A DNA stretch of 64,000 bases, from assembly GCA_015039365.1 (NCBI GenBank), contig WION01000010.1, positions 310,001-374,000 of the forward strand, read 5' to 3'. The position numbers and the translations under genes are program-made. Origin of the DNA: Amanita rubescens. Lineage: Eukaryota > Basidiomycota > Agaricomycetes > Agaricales > Amanitaceae. The notes beneath the pieces are model-generated. The model was not told where the DNA came from. It saw only the letters and a program-made list of their open reading frames with translations, and searched no databases. This document shows positions 1 through 13,329 of this stretch, in pieces. Position 1 is the stretch's first letter. Each line of letters begins with the position of its first letter.

Positions 1-1186
<1,186 letters not shown>

Positions 1187-1382
1187 AGTAGTTACCATAA
1201 CTTGTTTTTACGCGTGGAAATCGCGAACAGAGTAGTCACACGGTAGCCGCGTCGTCGTTCATTTCGACGGATATTCGTTCTACTCTTCTAATTCCCATTC
1301 TTGTCTACGCAGGAGCCAACTTCCGCATACGACACTTATATACCCATCCCTCGTGGTGCGCTTGTCGCCGTCTTGGCCATCC

Positions 1383-2260
1383 ATGTCTGTTTCTACATCC
1401 TCAGTTCCCAACGCTGTTGCTGGCCCAAGCGGTCAAAATCCTCATCCTCTATTAGAAAACAATGAGGAGAAGAACAGGCAATCCTCTCCTTTCATCATCG
1501 CAACCTTGTAACTGATATTTATTTTAATTCAAGTGTCGTCATCAAAGTCGGAATGGTGGGCGACTCTCAAATTGGTAAAACCAGTCTCATGGTGAAATAT
1601 GTTGAGGGTAGCTTCGATGAGGATTATATCCAGACGCTGGGTATGACTTCAGCTCCCGCTGTGGAATCACGGTTTAGATCATCGATTAGGCGTTAACTTC
1701 ATGGAAAAAACTATATCCGTCCGCCGTACTACCATCACATTTTCGATATGGGATTTGGGCGGTCAGCGAGAGTTCGTCAACATGTTACCACTGGTTTGCA
1801 ATGACGCTGTCGCCCTTCTTTTCATGTTCGATTTATCCCGCAAATCAACGCTGAACTCAGTCAAGGAATGGTATCGGCAAGCACGGGGTTTCAATAAGGT
1901 TGATACTCCTTGTTCAGTCAGAGTTCACAACTGAACCACTTGGTTGCAGACCGCGATTCCATTTTTAATTGGCACAAAATTTGATCAGTTTGCGACATTT
2001 CCTAGGGACGAACAAGAGGAGATCACGAAACAGGTAGCCTTGTGGTGAATCATTCTTCCACCGAAAAAGGACTGATAATGTGATAGGCGAAACGATTTGC
2101 ACGAGCTATGCACGCCTCGCTCATATTTTGCTCAACTTCCGCGTCAATAAACGTGCAGAAGATATTCAAAATTGTACTGGCGAAGGCATTTGACTTGAAA
2201 TGCGTTATTCCCGAAATTGAAGGCGTAGGAGAGCCAATTCTGATATACGTTGACGTGTAG
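1383..2260 (+). CDS. spg1: Septum-promoting small GTPase Spg1/Tem1
   Basis: Ras-like GTPase of the Spg1/Tem1 family, the switch of the septation initiation/mitotic exit network at spindle pole bodies. Exons 1383-1507, 1534-1640, 1690-1898, 1950-2033, 2087-2260 give a 232-aa product in frame. Motifs: P-loop GDSQIGKT, switch [11 protein letters not shown] (Spg1/Tem1 have Gly-Gly here where Rabs have Ala-Gly), base-binding GTKFD, and the family tail [23 protein letters not shown]. There is no C-terminal prenylation Cys, as expected for Spg1/Tem1. The N-terminal exon is the weak part: its 26-nt intron (1508-1533) is unusually short, although it is the only phase-consistent join I found, so the first ~42 residues may be misassigned. 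Confidence 0.9.
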
Positions 2261-3476
2261 TAGGACAGGTTCGTTGCAGGTTTTAAGAATGGCACCCAAG
2301 ATTCACCATCTATTGACACCTGACAGGACAGTTACTGATGGAACATCGCACGTAGATACAGGACACCTCGAGGTACTCGAGGCAGATCTGGCCTGATCCT
2401 GAGATGAGCAATGCTGTCGCAAATTCTCATTACATCCTCCAGTATATTCACATATTGTCAATTGTTAACCGTTCACCTTGGTTCGGTTTGGCATATTTCG
2501 TTACACCTTACACATGGATAAGTAATTATTGCACGTTGAACACGTTCCTTACCAAGAATCATTATACCATCATAATTGCTCTCCAGCCTGGCTCACCACT
2601 TGTTTTTTTCCCTGCATGCATGCAGCCTGTTTTCTAGTTATCATGTCGAAAAATGCTATGGGTCCCATTATAAAACTCTCCCGAAATCATGCGGATACTC
2701 TAATCACCATTATGGTGGCAAATTTTGACGGGACTGGTAGTATCGCTTGACCGTGACTCGCGTATATTCTTCGCTCTGTGTTTATGATACTTGGATTATC
2801 TTCACCGTCACGTTCGATCCGTAAAACTCTGCAAGCATGTAACTTGGGGTAATATTTTCTGCAGCAGCCGAGAAGTCTGGCGGCGCACCTACCAATAAAT
2901 TTATAAAATAGAAAGAAGCGTTAGAGGTAAATGGATATACCATATCACGGCTTCAGTAATCTAGAGACTGGCAGAAACTTCAGAATGCCCTATGGTCTCT
3001 GGTTGTTGGTTTTCGCAGGTGACTCAGTGAGATAAAGAATGTGAAGGGAGGATAGAAGAACGAAGCGTGAGACTGACTTACAAGGCTAAACACAGGGAAC
3101 ACGGAGATGAATGGCTTGCGTTGGTCCTGTAGCAGTCCTTACGGAGGCATGTGGTGACGCCTCGTGCAATGCAAAGCCGACGGAGAGAAGGCACTTGGAA
3201 GTGATCGTAAGGATGCTGCAATCAGAAAGTTGAACATGGAGTCATGGTAAAGTGCGAATGATATTCGAAATACTAGCCTGACAATCACCGTATCGAGAAT
3301 ACAGCAATTATACCGGTGGACAAAGGTGTACGTGGTGCGCGTATGTAATCAGCAGAAAGGCAGCGCAAATTGAAGGTGGTAAAAGGGGATATGAGGGTGG
3401 CCTCCAATTTGCATCGTCATTACAAGGAATGGTTCAAGAGTATAAAAAATATATGCGTCCTGCCTGTCTACTTCCC
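2261..3476. other. Intergenic, no gene seen
   Basis: About 1.2 kb between the convergent ends of the Spg1 gene (plus) and the Rab gene (minus). I see no long open frame, splice-compatible exon chain or repeat here. It should hold the 3' UTRs and terminators of both neighbours; no discrete terminator signal could be picked. Confidence 0.6.
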
Positions 3477-4364
<888 letters not shown>

Positions 4365-4611
4365 GCTCAGCAGGAGAGTAAGGTCTAGTCTGTCTGGCCT
4401 TATTACAGGCCAAAACCGTTGTTCGAAATGTTCCCACACTCAGCCGCTTACAAATCATTAATGATGAAATGGGGTACCATCTTGTGGCAGGACGGCCTGC
4501 TGGCATCTCACCGTGGCACCATCACAACTCCTGTCATTTTATTCACTAATACAACAGTGACGAATAGAGCCAGGTGATCCAAACCCTCCGGTGACATCGA
4601 TTATTAGGAAA

Positions 4612-6331
4612 CTAGAACAATCCAGCGAGGTCAGCAAAAGGATCCTTTCCTTGTGACTGACTGCTTGGGTTGGACGATTGCGATGGTTGGGGTGCCTGAC
4701 GCTGCGGCGCCATAGCTCCCATGGCACTGTATTGAATGGGTCCTTTGGCAGGATTTAATCCATTGAAATAGTTAGGCATTGAAGTCGTATTCTGCAGCTG
4801 TTGCTGCTGTGGGGTCGGAGGTAGCATGATTGAGGCAGGAGGAGTGGCTGTTTGTATTGGAGGTGACGAAACTGCACTGAATAAAGGACCACCATTCCTG
4901 TTATACGATACAGGAGTCGGTGAGTGTGTGATTGTCGATGACGTGGGCCGTGATGTGTTTGTGGGACCTAGATTTCCAGCAAGTGTAAATGATGGATGTT
5001 GCACCTGAGGTGCTGGTGCAGAGAAGAGATTGGCAAGATCATTGATGCCACCTCCTGGTGATGACGCCGCATTCGCTGCGTTAAGGCTATCATCAAAATC
5101 AATGAGTGACATTGCCTGAGAGCTCGACTGAGCAAGCTCTGTCGGTACTGGATTTGTCGCTGCTGTATAATCCCCCTTTTTGAACGATTCATAACGGCCT
5201 AGGACGGTATTTATCTGATCGTTGATTTGTAAGAAGGTATCTAGGAAACGTCAGTACCTAAGCCTGAGTACACATTCTGGCGTTCGTACCCAAAGATTCT
5301 GAATCATCGGTTTCCGCGTCTGATATCCATTTTTGTATTCTTGGCCTTGCACCGATGAGGATGGCAGCGACTTGCTATATAATGTTCGTATTAGATTTTA
5401 GCATCGACGAACGTTGCTCCAACTTACATCGTACGCATCGCCCTGAGCAAATTGTTCATCCCGAGTTGTGTCAAAGTTATCCAATAACTCGTTCAATAAT
5501 ATGACGTTCTGCTCCAGCTTGTTGAGCTCGTTCAACGCCTGACCACGGTAATCTGGTTTTGCATTGGGATCAGCGCCAGCTAGAGTCTTCATGAGCTCCT
5601 GGGCTGCTGCTAGATCTCGGGGTGTCCCGCGTCGGATCAGCTCCTGCAATTTGGCCTGTTGCGCTGCTCTGTCTTCCTCTTCCAGCTCGTCGGCTGACTT
5701 GATGTTCTATATAAAATGCGCTTTAATATTCAGATGATTTAGGTGCCAACAACGTACAGCTGATGATGCTAGTGATGGCTGACGAGCGGCAGCGTCGCGG
5801 AAGCGATAACCCTTATACTGCAGAAGTCGATGCATGTCTCTGATATTCCCAAAATCGTCTTTCCACCTAGATTCCACGCAGATACCCTCCTTCCAGCCGC
5901 GTATTAGATCAAGAATTCGCAACATCACGGGAGTCAGGGAAAGGGGAGGATGTTCAGGAAAGCGGCGAACAAGTTCATTGAGAAATTCTTTCGTCGAAAT
6001 TTGAAGATGGAAGGGGTATCCACAGGACTGGACAAGGGTATCTAACATCGCAAGTGCTAGGAGAGCAACATGCGGATTCCGATGATTGGCAAGGCGAGCT
6101 ACCAGCATTGCAGCTTCCCGTGGACTTGCGTTAGAACAAGTCAAAAAATATTTTTATGCTTGCAGCGTGGTTGAATACGCACTTGTTGGCCTTCTTTGTG
6201 TTAATGTATTCTGCTACTTCAAGATGCAATGCATAATTTGGTTCGTGTAGTGATGGCTCGCATGCTCTGGTTATGAGGACCTCGAGAGGTGAGACTTTAT
6301 TCCAGGTTGTTCTTGTTGGACTGGATAGCAT
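4612..6331 (-). CDS. GGA-type VHS-GAT clathrin adaptor lacking the C-terminal ear
   Basis: Adaptor for trans-Golgi to endosome sorting. Exons 6331-6183, 6124-5758, 5706-5428, 5374-5290, 5240-4612 give 502 aa in frame. The VHS domain covers roughly residues 10-150 (PLEVLITRACEPSLHEPNYALHLEVAEYI, then LQISTKEFLNELVRRFPEHPP, nearly as in yeast Gga proteins). The GAT domain follows (LQELIRRGTPRDLAAAQELMK) and binds Arf and ubiquitin in this family. A low-complexity Ser/Pro/Gln hinge contains LIDFD, a clathrin-box-like motif, and the protein ends DPFADLAGLF. The gamma-adaptin ear of canonical GGAs is absent, and only 247 bp remain before the next gene. A possible acceptor just upstream of the chosen ATG, preceded by an in-frame TAG, leaves room for an extra 5' exon. 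Confidence 0.87.
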
Positions 6332-6520
6332 TCTGAGGCCGAGTTTAACGAGGCTGAAGAGATCCTAACGAAATGAATTGAAATGATAAAGCGATGGTAT
6401 TCAATGAGACGATGTTATGTAAGGTATGTAGACATAATAATGGTAAACAAAAGATGCACATGTTTTATTACTTACAAGTTCTACAATACACATATACATA
6501 GTACTTTCCTACAATGCAAT

Positions 6521-8050
6521 CTAAGAAATTTCCACGAGAGACCGATACACTACCAATCCATCCCCGCCTGAGATGAATTCCACTGGCGTGCTCGCGCCTA
6601 TGAATACCGTGTCGCCCAGACCTAGATCTAGACTTTCGTCCCGACCCCACGTTACCTTTCCTTCGCCCGTCGTCACCACAAACAAGCTAGGTCCGTCAAT
6701 CGCACGATGTGTCTCTTTCTCACTTGAACCAAGTTTGATTTGTATAACAGAGAATTCAGTTATTGGCGGATCATACAAAAGACTCGTGGCAGTCCTAGGC
6801 GCCGAACGATTTGGTGTCATCGTTCTATCTGGCATAAGAAGTACGCACCGCGACTTTGAACGATCGGGGAACGAGACGGGCTCTACTACGTGCTTTGAAG
6901 GAGGGGCGGCGCTGTATGTTAGAGTAGTAATGAGATTAGGGACATCACGGGGTTTGGGTGTGAGACCCGCCCGAACGACATTGTCCGAGTTGGCCATGCA
7001 TTCGATGATTTCTGGAGCATAGCTTTATAGAACGGTCCAAAGTTTGCGTGATAAACAACACCGACTCACCTCCCTCGACATACGCATGTGGCTCCCCGGC
7101 ACCAAGGAAAATTGCCTCTCCAGGGTTCAAGGTGACATAGTTCAACAAAAAGACACAAAATATGCCCGTATCTCCCGGAAACTGAGAATTAAGGCGCAAC
7201 ACAAGGTCAATCAGATCCTGCGAAATACCGCCTATGTCCTCTCCTTTGTCATAGCGCTGAACGAGCACCTCCAGTTGTTTCTTGATCTCTGCCTCGTCTT
7301 TGGTCATTATGCATGTGAAGATGTCTTGAAGTCCTTGCTTCGCTTCGGCTATGGCCGGGCCAGTTCCTACGAATGGAGAGGGAGTTGGAGAGGTATCAGG
7401 GAGAAGGGCAAATCGTCTGCGGACGAGGGGTGATATCAAGCTTTCCAGTTCTGGTGTGGCTTTGATGTGGGCTTCGACCTCTGGTAATGGACGCCACCCG
7501 CAAAGGGCACGAAATGGCGTGAGCGCGAGCGCCATTTCAGGTTTGTGATTTGCATCTTCGAACAAGATTGTATGTGAGATTGCTGAAGCTAACGCAGGTA
7601 AGCGAACCTTTGTAAACATCAGGCTGCTTGGCGTGCAGATCTGCCGCCTTTTTCTTGTTAGGGTGGGCTTGGATACTCAGTGCTTTCTCGATGGATAAAA
7701 CTTTGAAAAGAAATGGCAGGTTGCCATCTTGGGCGTTAAACTGGTTCACTATCTTTTCACCCATCAGAGACGGATTTTCTTTGAGGTATTCGGAGAGAAT
7801 CTGATTAGTTGACGCTACCGTGGAGGGCGATTTTGGGTGAGTCCCCATCCATAACTACGCATATAATGAGATGAAGCGTCATATAATTAGGCTATACGGA
7901 TGGGTTCACCTCTGCGTAAGGTTTGGCGTCGTCAAGGGTGAACCCTGGCACACTGGACTCCGCAAATTGAGAAACTTTACTCTTCTTGCCGAGTTTTCCC
8001 CAGTCATACTGCTGAATTGTCGGAACGATCTTGAATACGGTGATGGTCAT
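6521..8050 (-). CDS. PMI40: Mannose-6-phosphate isomerase, type I (PMI)
   Basis: Zinc enzyme interconverting fructose-6-phosphate and mannose-6-phosphate, the entry step to GDP-mannose for glycosylation and wall mannan; cytosolic. Exons 8050-7910, 7854-7608, 7555-7070, 7011-6521 give 454 aa, near the usual type I length. It begins MTITVFKIVPTIQQYDWGK. Metal-site motifs are present: QAHPNK (Gln and His ligands), HKPEMALALTPF (Glu ligand) and GAGEPHAY (His ligand), followed by the family segment ECMANSDNVVRAGLTPKPRDV. Introns are 52-58 nt. The start lies 109 bp from the stop of the upstream carrier gene on the same strand, so the promoter must be very compact or overlap that gene's 3' end. Confidence 0.94.
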
Positions 8051-8159
8051 GGCGATAAGATCCTTGGCGGCAAAGTCGGCAAGAATTTAGTTACCGAGCG
8101 GCTACGATTAGACAATTTACAAATATACCAATAACATCAACAATACGATCATCCATGCA

Positions 8160-9287
8160 TTATGTGTGGCCCAATCGGATTACGCTCTCGTATATCCAAA
8201 ACATGACTGCAGCATTGGGTACAACCCTCATCAAATGGGCGGATAATCCACCATACAATGACCGGGCGCCTTCTTCCTTGATCACCAATCGTAACGTCTG
8301 CAAGAGACCCGTATATTTTGGCACACCATTCACCATAGGCTGACGTAACCGCGTACGGAGGACTTCATGCGGGTAGGTGATAAGACTGGCGATACACTTT
8401 GCCGTTCCTGCGCTGCCAAGCAGACTGAACCAATGTCCAATGCTACCATGGTCTTCCGCACTTGCCGTGAGCCGTTTGAGACGCTCGTACAGCACCCACT
8501 GGATTGTTCCTTCTGTAACGCCGAGGTAACTGGCACTGAGACCTTTGTAAAACCCTCGAATACCATCCTCCCGGAAGATTTGCTTGATCATACGCAAGCC
8601 CCCCCCAAGAGTCTGAGCATGTGCCAGTGATTTCCGTGGCCCTGCAGCCTCTACAGCGAGCTGCAACCTAGTCTTAACAACCCAAATAGGATTTGTTGCA
8701 GTTCCAGTGCAGATACCCGCGACGGCAGCAGCGGCGAGGTGGACATAGGAATTTTCGACTCCGTGGTTGAAGTTGTTGGCAATGATTTGTTTTCCATTAC
8801 CATATGCAAAAAAGTTGATGGACCGGGCGGGAATAACACCGACCATGGTGGCTCCGAGACCTTTAAATAGAGCGTGAGGTGATTCGTGGACGTAGATATC
8901 CCTGTGGAGGGGTACGGGTAGAGTCGGAGTCCGTTTGGAATCGAGTACATCTGTCTCACCGTAGAATGTGACCTGTCTCAACAAAATGCCATAGAAGACC
9001 ACCCACGCGAGGGGCAGCAACGACCGTCGCGGTGCCATTCATGCCCGTTCTGACGAAGCCTGCTGTTTCTCCCGCTCCTGCTCTGAACAAATCGGACTGG
9101 AGGCGCGTTTTGACGACATCGAATGGTGAGGTGACGATTGCACCGCACATTCCTCCAAGTCTGCAGAGCAGTCAATTGGTTGCTCATGAAGACAGCTAAA
9201 ACAAGCTCACCCTCCAGCAACAAAATGTCGCCATGAATTGGCTGGTAACCATGAAATGGAGGACTTGGCCGTTGCAGCGTCAGCCAT
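8160..9287 (-). CDS. RIM2: Mitochondrial carrier, RIM2-type (pyrimidine nucleotide) transporter
   Basis: Inner-membrane solute carrier (SLC25 family). Exons 9287-9211, 9160-8960, 8901-8160 give 339 aa. Three carrier repeats are visible, each with the PxD/ExxKxR-type signature: SPFDVVKTRLQ, NPIWVVKTRLQ and YPHEVLRTRLR. NPIWVVKTRLQ together with GVIPARSINFFAYGNGKQ and LLWHFVETG are diagnostic of the Rim2/SLC25A33-36 group, which exchanges pyrimidine (deoxy)nucleotides and is needed for mtDNA maintenance. The N-terminus MADAATAKSSISWLPANSW starts right before the first transmembrane helix, as is common for carriers. The first repeat has an insert (about residues 55-80) that is usual in this subgroup. 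Confidence 0.93.
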
Positions 9288-9310
9288 AGCAGGAGAGTAA
9301 AAAACGGTGT

Positions 9311-9333
9311 CACGTGCACGTGACGTGACGTCA
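9311..9333 (-). promoter_or_regulatory. Promoter motif cluster upstream of the RIM2-type gene
   Basis: Two abutting CACGTG boxes (9311-9316, 9317-9322) run into a palindromic CRE-like TGACGTCA (9326-9333). They sit 24-46 bp upstream of the carrier start codon. CACGTG is bound by bHLH factors (Cbf1/USF class) and TGACGTCA by bZIP factors (ATF/CREB class). The motif content is seen directly; its function is inferred. Confidence 0.45.
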
Positions 9334-9509
9334 TGTTTGGTTCTCGACTCGGACTCCAGTAGAACCCTCCGCTAAAAAAGCAAAGTTTTCCCACAACAAG
9401 AACCCGGAGAACGCAATGGACGAGGACGATGCCCATGCCTGACTGCCCCTTCGGCCTTGTTGGCCCTCCCCCGACTGGCTCCCCTAACGGGAACCCTAAT
9501 TAAAAAATT

Positions 9510-9755
9510 TCAGATACAACTAATACTGGCAATCCCATCACACAGTGGACTGCCCTTTGCTCTGGCTTAATTGACATGATCACTGGCCCAGTCCTCCATG
9601 GCAAAGCCTGTGATGACCCCTCTGTCCTTGATGCCTGTGCCAATGCCAAAATCCACAAACAACTTGGTAGAACTGCTAACACTCATGCCTGGCAAAAGAA
9701 CTTCATTGAAGACCAACCCCCCTACCCTCAGCCTGACCCCTCCACCATCCCTTGA
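9510..9755 (+). pseudogene. Short unrecognised open frame, possible element remnant
   Basis: An 81-codon open stretch with no ATG at its head (first Met at codon 26), reading SDTTNTGNPITQWTALC.. to ..QPDPSTIP before TGA. The composition is protein-like (Trp, Cys and Asp rich), but I recognise no family. It may be a worn piece of a transposable element, since it lies at the border between host genes and repeats. It could also be chance. Confidence 0.25.
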
Positions 9756-9859
9756 CAGCACCCTCGCAAACTACCTCCAGGCTTCCAAAGTGCTCCATTG
9801 TCTTCTCAGATATGTTTGCTATGATGGTCCATATCGGACAAAATTTGTTGCAGGTTGAA

Positions 9860-10690
9860 AATAGAGAGTGATCATGACTGTTCATTGTGAACAGCTGTGT
9901 ACTGGCATGAATTGCAGTGTACTGGCATGAATCATCATTCACATGCCAAACTGTGAACGTGAACCATCGTGATCACGATCAGCTGACATAAGATTCCCAC
10001 AACTCAGCTCAACATGGGGAATTTGCCATGAGTTCTGAATTGACTTGACATCTTAACAGTTATTGCGTGAGATTGAACGGCGTTGGCGCATGGGAAATGA
10101 TGAGTAAGCAATCAAAAAGAATGCTAGCCAAATGGGGAAGGACCGGTGATCACTGAACGTTGGAGTTCCGCCTGCTCCCCCACCCTTTTCTTCCTCTTTT
10201 ATTTTATACCCTTCCCTGTGCTTCCGTGGATGTGTGCCGGCCCCGGCCCCGTCACCCAACAACATGTAGCAATGTTAGATATATCAATGCAAAGCTGTTA
10301 TTAATAAAACTACTAGTATATGTAAAATTTAATCACTGCTTCTGGCAATGCTACACTACTAAGATGTTGAGGGAGGGGAGCAGGAGGCTGAGGGCCCAGG
10401 GGGCCAGCTGGCCAAGCCAGGTTGAATTGGGCCAGCTATAATAAGTACAATAAGTGGGCGGGGAATAGGGCAATAAGTGCCCAGAACCACTTATTGCCGG
10501 TTCAAAAGGACAGGGTGGTTCTACTGAGCCAGCCAACATTCTTTTGAGCTGGCCAGCCAGTGGGCTGGCACCATCAACGTCGCTTAGCAGCCTAGCCGAT
10601 GCTTGGCGTTGATGCGATCAGCGTGCCTCTCGTCGGGCCATGGACCTGGCCCAGTCAGTTGTAGTGTGCTCATCCGAGTGTGTGTAGTAG
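9860..10690. other. Intergenic, low-complexity and short palindromic repeats
   Basis: No gene seen. 9880-9990 holds repeated tactggcatgaat units and gatcatgac/gatcacgat palindromes. 10370-10560 is rich in ggccagc/gctggcc inverted words. Confidence 0.5.
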
Positions 10691-11530
10691 CCCCTCGCCT
10701 GGGGGGGCTGGTAGCTGGGTGAAAACAATGCAAAAAATATGAAATTTTTACTACACATATTACATCAGCGAACCTACAAAAAAACTTATGAACTTATTGG
10801 ATAAAGAACATTAGTTGCCATTAGTTGCCATTAGTTGCCATTAGTTATCCAGGGTGTCTGACCTACAGATATCTTGTGCATAATTCATATCCAGGCATGT
10901 CTAGTGTATCAATCCCCCAGGTCAATAGTCATCAAGTCATAAAGCAAGGATGTTGTTAAGTTTATAAGTTGGGGTCAGTTACCCAAAGTCTCTTGGGATG
11001 AGTATTGGCATTGTCCATGAGTCTGTGAGGTACCCCTAGTTCTCTTTGTATGTTTGTCCATGAGTTCATAAGATACCATAAGTTTCTATTAGTCTCCATC
11101 AGTTCCTTTGTAGGTCTGTCAATGGGTTCAGAAGTCTCCATCAGTTCCTTGGTAGATTTGTCAATAGGTTTACTAAGCTACCACAAAGGTTTGTCAATAA
11201 GTGTATAACTTCATAAGATGCCAAGTCTAGAAGTTTATAAGTCCAGAAGATGCCATAAGTCCCCATAAGTTACCATAAGTTACCATAAGTGGCAAGTCCA
11301 TAAGTTTAGAAGTTACCATAAATGGCAAGTCCATAAGTTCATAAGTTGCCATAAGTTGCCATAAGTTTAGAAGTTACCATAAATGGCAAGTCCATAAGTT
11401 CATAAGTTGCCATAAGTTGCCATAAGTTCCCACAAGTTTTTTCACAGATTCGCTGATGTATAAGTGATGTACAAGTAGTAGTAGTAATGCCACAGGGACC
11501 CCCAGCTCCCAGCCAAACTAACTCCCTACT
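10690..11530. repeat. Inverted-repeat element with minisatellite core (ccataagtt units)
   Basis: The core consists of tandem variants of a 10-bp unit (ttagttgcca, ccataagttg; about 10810-10850 and 11230-11430), including a longer unit built from gaagttaccataaatggcaa that occurs at least twice. The core is flanked by inverted arms: catcagcgaa..aaaaaaactt near 10767 and its complement near 11430-11460, with weaker similarity further out. This looks like a MITE with an expanded internal satellite. No target duplication could be fixed. Confidence 0.45.
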
Positions 11531-12327
11531 TCACAAGTTGAACATCACACTCCCACCACCGAGTAGAGCAACAACTGGGGAGACAAAGGGGGTAGCAGGG
11601 GACACATCAACGCATTGGACGGCAGGCGCCATAAGCGAAAGGGTCGCCACCCCAACCCTGATCGGCAACATCTGCGACGTGCCGAAAAGAACCGCCGAGG
11701 TTCAATTCACCCGAAAAAGTCATAGTTATCCAACTATCTGAATCAGTGAATGGACGTGACACCAATTCCGAGTGAATCTAGCAACTGATGCTACAGATCT
11801 GACCCCAAATGTGGGGAGGCCCTGTGTGGATGTAATGCACCTGAATCCCTCTCTATCTCAACCGCACCCGGCCAGCTTTGCCTGGGTGAGACCGAAACTG
11901 AAGCAGCAAGTGCCCTTTGATCTCACCTAACTTGGACCTCCAACGACTCACCCCCTCTTATTGAGAGCCACGATTGCCGATAATGGAGGACTACCTAGTC
12001 GACAACACAACTGCTTTGGTCCCTCCCCCACAACCCTCTCCAGGACACGGCAATTCATGATGAACAGCCGTATCACTCTCAAATTTCTATATACAAGTGG
12101 ATTTTGTCTGTATGTGCCACAAAATTGGACAATTGCTTCTTTAGTCCTCGAAATTCTCATGATCTTGACAAATCATCATGAATTGTGATTAATCAATCAT
12201 GAATGGCAATGAATGGAACAGATTCACCATGGACATATCATGATTGTCTTTTTTCTCTTTTATTATGCCCCCATGAATCATCATGAACCAATCATGGACC
12301 ATGATGATTCATGATATGGATGAAATT
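11530..12327. other. Intergenic, no gene; palindromic catgatgatt words at its end
   Basis: No convincing coding frame. 12160-12327 repeats atgattcatga/tcatcatgaa words in both orientations, as in subterminal regions of non-autonomous DNA transposons. The element limits are not resolvable. Confidence 0.4.
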
Positions 12328-12681
12328 TGTAATGGCGGTCAACACTTAGGCTGGGTAGTGGCAGCATATAAGTGGAAGAACGATATTAGGTTCCAAGGTT
12401 AAGCGGTGAGCGAAAGGTGGGAAGGTAATAGAGGTTCAGACTCTGAGGGTTATTCAGAGTATGCAGTAGATTGCTAAAGCTGGGGAAATACAGCGTAACT
12501 ACTGGGGTTTATATACTCCTATGGTATGAGTCATATGTGGCTAATGAGTCATACATTGTATTGTACATGAGTCAGGAGGAGTAAGAAAAAGTAAGGGGGG
12601 GCTGTGTGATATGACTGGTATAGTGAGTCATATAGAGTAAGACGTAGTCCATTGTAGTAATACAAGTCCGTAATCGTAACA
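12328..12681 (-). mobile_element. Probable LTR of an old minus-strand Gypsy element (gypsy-4)
   Basis: 354 bp reading TGTTACGA..CCATTACA on the minus strand, with a TATA box (tatataaa) inside. On the minus strand it is preceded by a purine-rich tract (cttgagagggagatag) that fits a polypurine tract, and by the acidic C-terminus of an open frame. Only one copy is visible. Confidence 0.55.
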
Positions 12682-12692
12682 CTATCTCCCTC

Positions 12693-12856
12693 TCAAGAAT
12701 CGTTGTCCACAACGATTTCATCCTCGGAATCACTACCAAAAATATCATGTAAGAGTTGGGTAAATGCAGGGGAGTTAGGGGTGGTGTGAGATACCTGGTC
12801 TGTAAAGCTCAGGAGCTCTAGGTCAGCGAGCTCATCGAGACTGAGGCTATTGTCGA
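12693..12856 (-). pseudogene. 3' fragment of gypsy-4 terminal ORF (acidic tail)
   Basis: Fifty-four codons ending FGSDSEDEIVVDNDS-stop directly before the polypurine tract, cut on its N-terminal side by the gypsy-1 LTR. The acidic tail just ahead of the tract resembles the ends of the post-pol ORFs in gypsy-2 and gypsy-3, so this is probably the same kind of third ORF. The fragment is too short for a firm claim. Confidence 0.4.
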
Positions 12857-13286
12857 TGTTACAAACGTACGTCATGGCTTATCATTTGCTTTTCTTATCA
12901 CCTTTGTTATCCCTCCTATGTCATTGTTTGCATATGCATTCCTTCTGGAACATTCATCGTTTATCATATGCTACTTCATTTTATCACATGCATGTCGATT
13001 ATCACATGTAAACTGTTTCATTATCACATGTGACCGTTTCGTTATCACATGCATTCTTACTTACTATATTTGTGTATATACCTTGTACTATATAAGACAC
13101 GCAAATATACGACTAGACTTCAGTCTAGTTTTAACAGTCAAAATCTGTCTCGTTATTTTCTAAGCTCCCTTGAGGACTTATCCGATAACACTCTTAATCT
13201 TTGAACGTTCTTAAGTGCCGGAATTCCCTTGAGGAACCTACGGTATCTGATAGGCTTGACTTATCAGTGAACGAACAAACGTAACA
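12857..13286 (+). repeat. gypsy-1 5' LTR
   Basis: 430 bp, TGTTACAAACGT..CAAACGTAACA, aligning along its whole length with the two gypsy-2 LTRs but visibly diverged. It contains four exact TTATCACATG words and a tatataag TATA box. It is followed directly by ataaaactagact, the self-primer complement also seen in gypsy-2. Confidence 0.9.
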
Positions 13287-13329
13287 ATAAAACTAGACTC
13301 CTCTCCGAGCATGACAGCTTTAAATTTTA

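Noticed and set aside
2404..2750. Two overlapping plus-strand frames of 73-77 codons between the GTPase genes
   Set aside because: No homology that I recognise, no splice partners, overlapping in different frames; probably chance.
6573..7548. Plus-strand open frames opposite the isomerase gene
   Set aside because: Antisense shadows of PMI exons. The minus-strand model has intact motifs and splicing.
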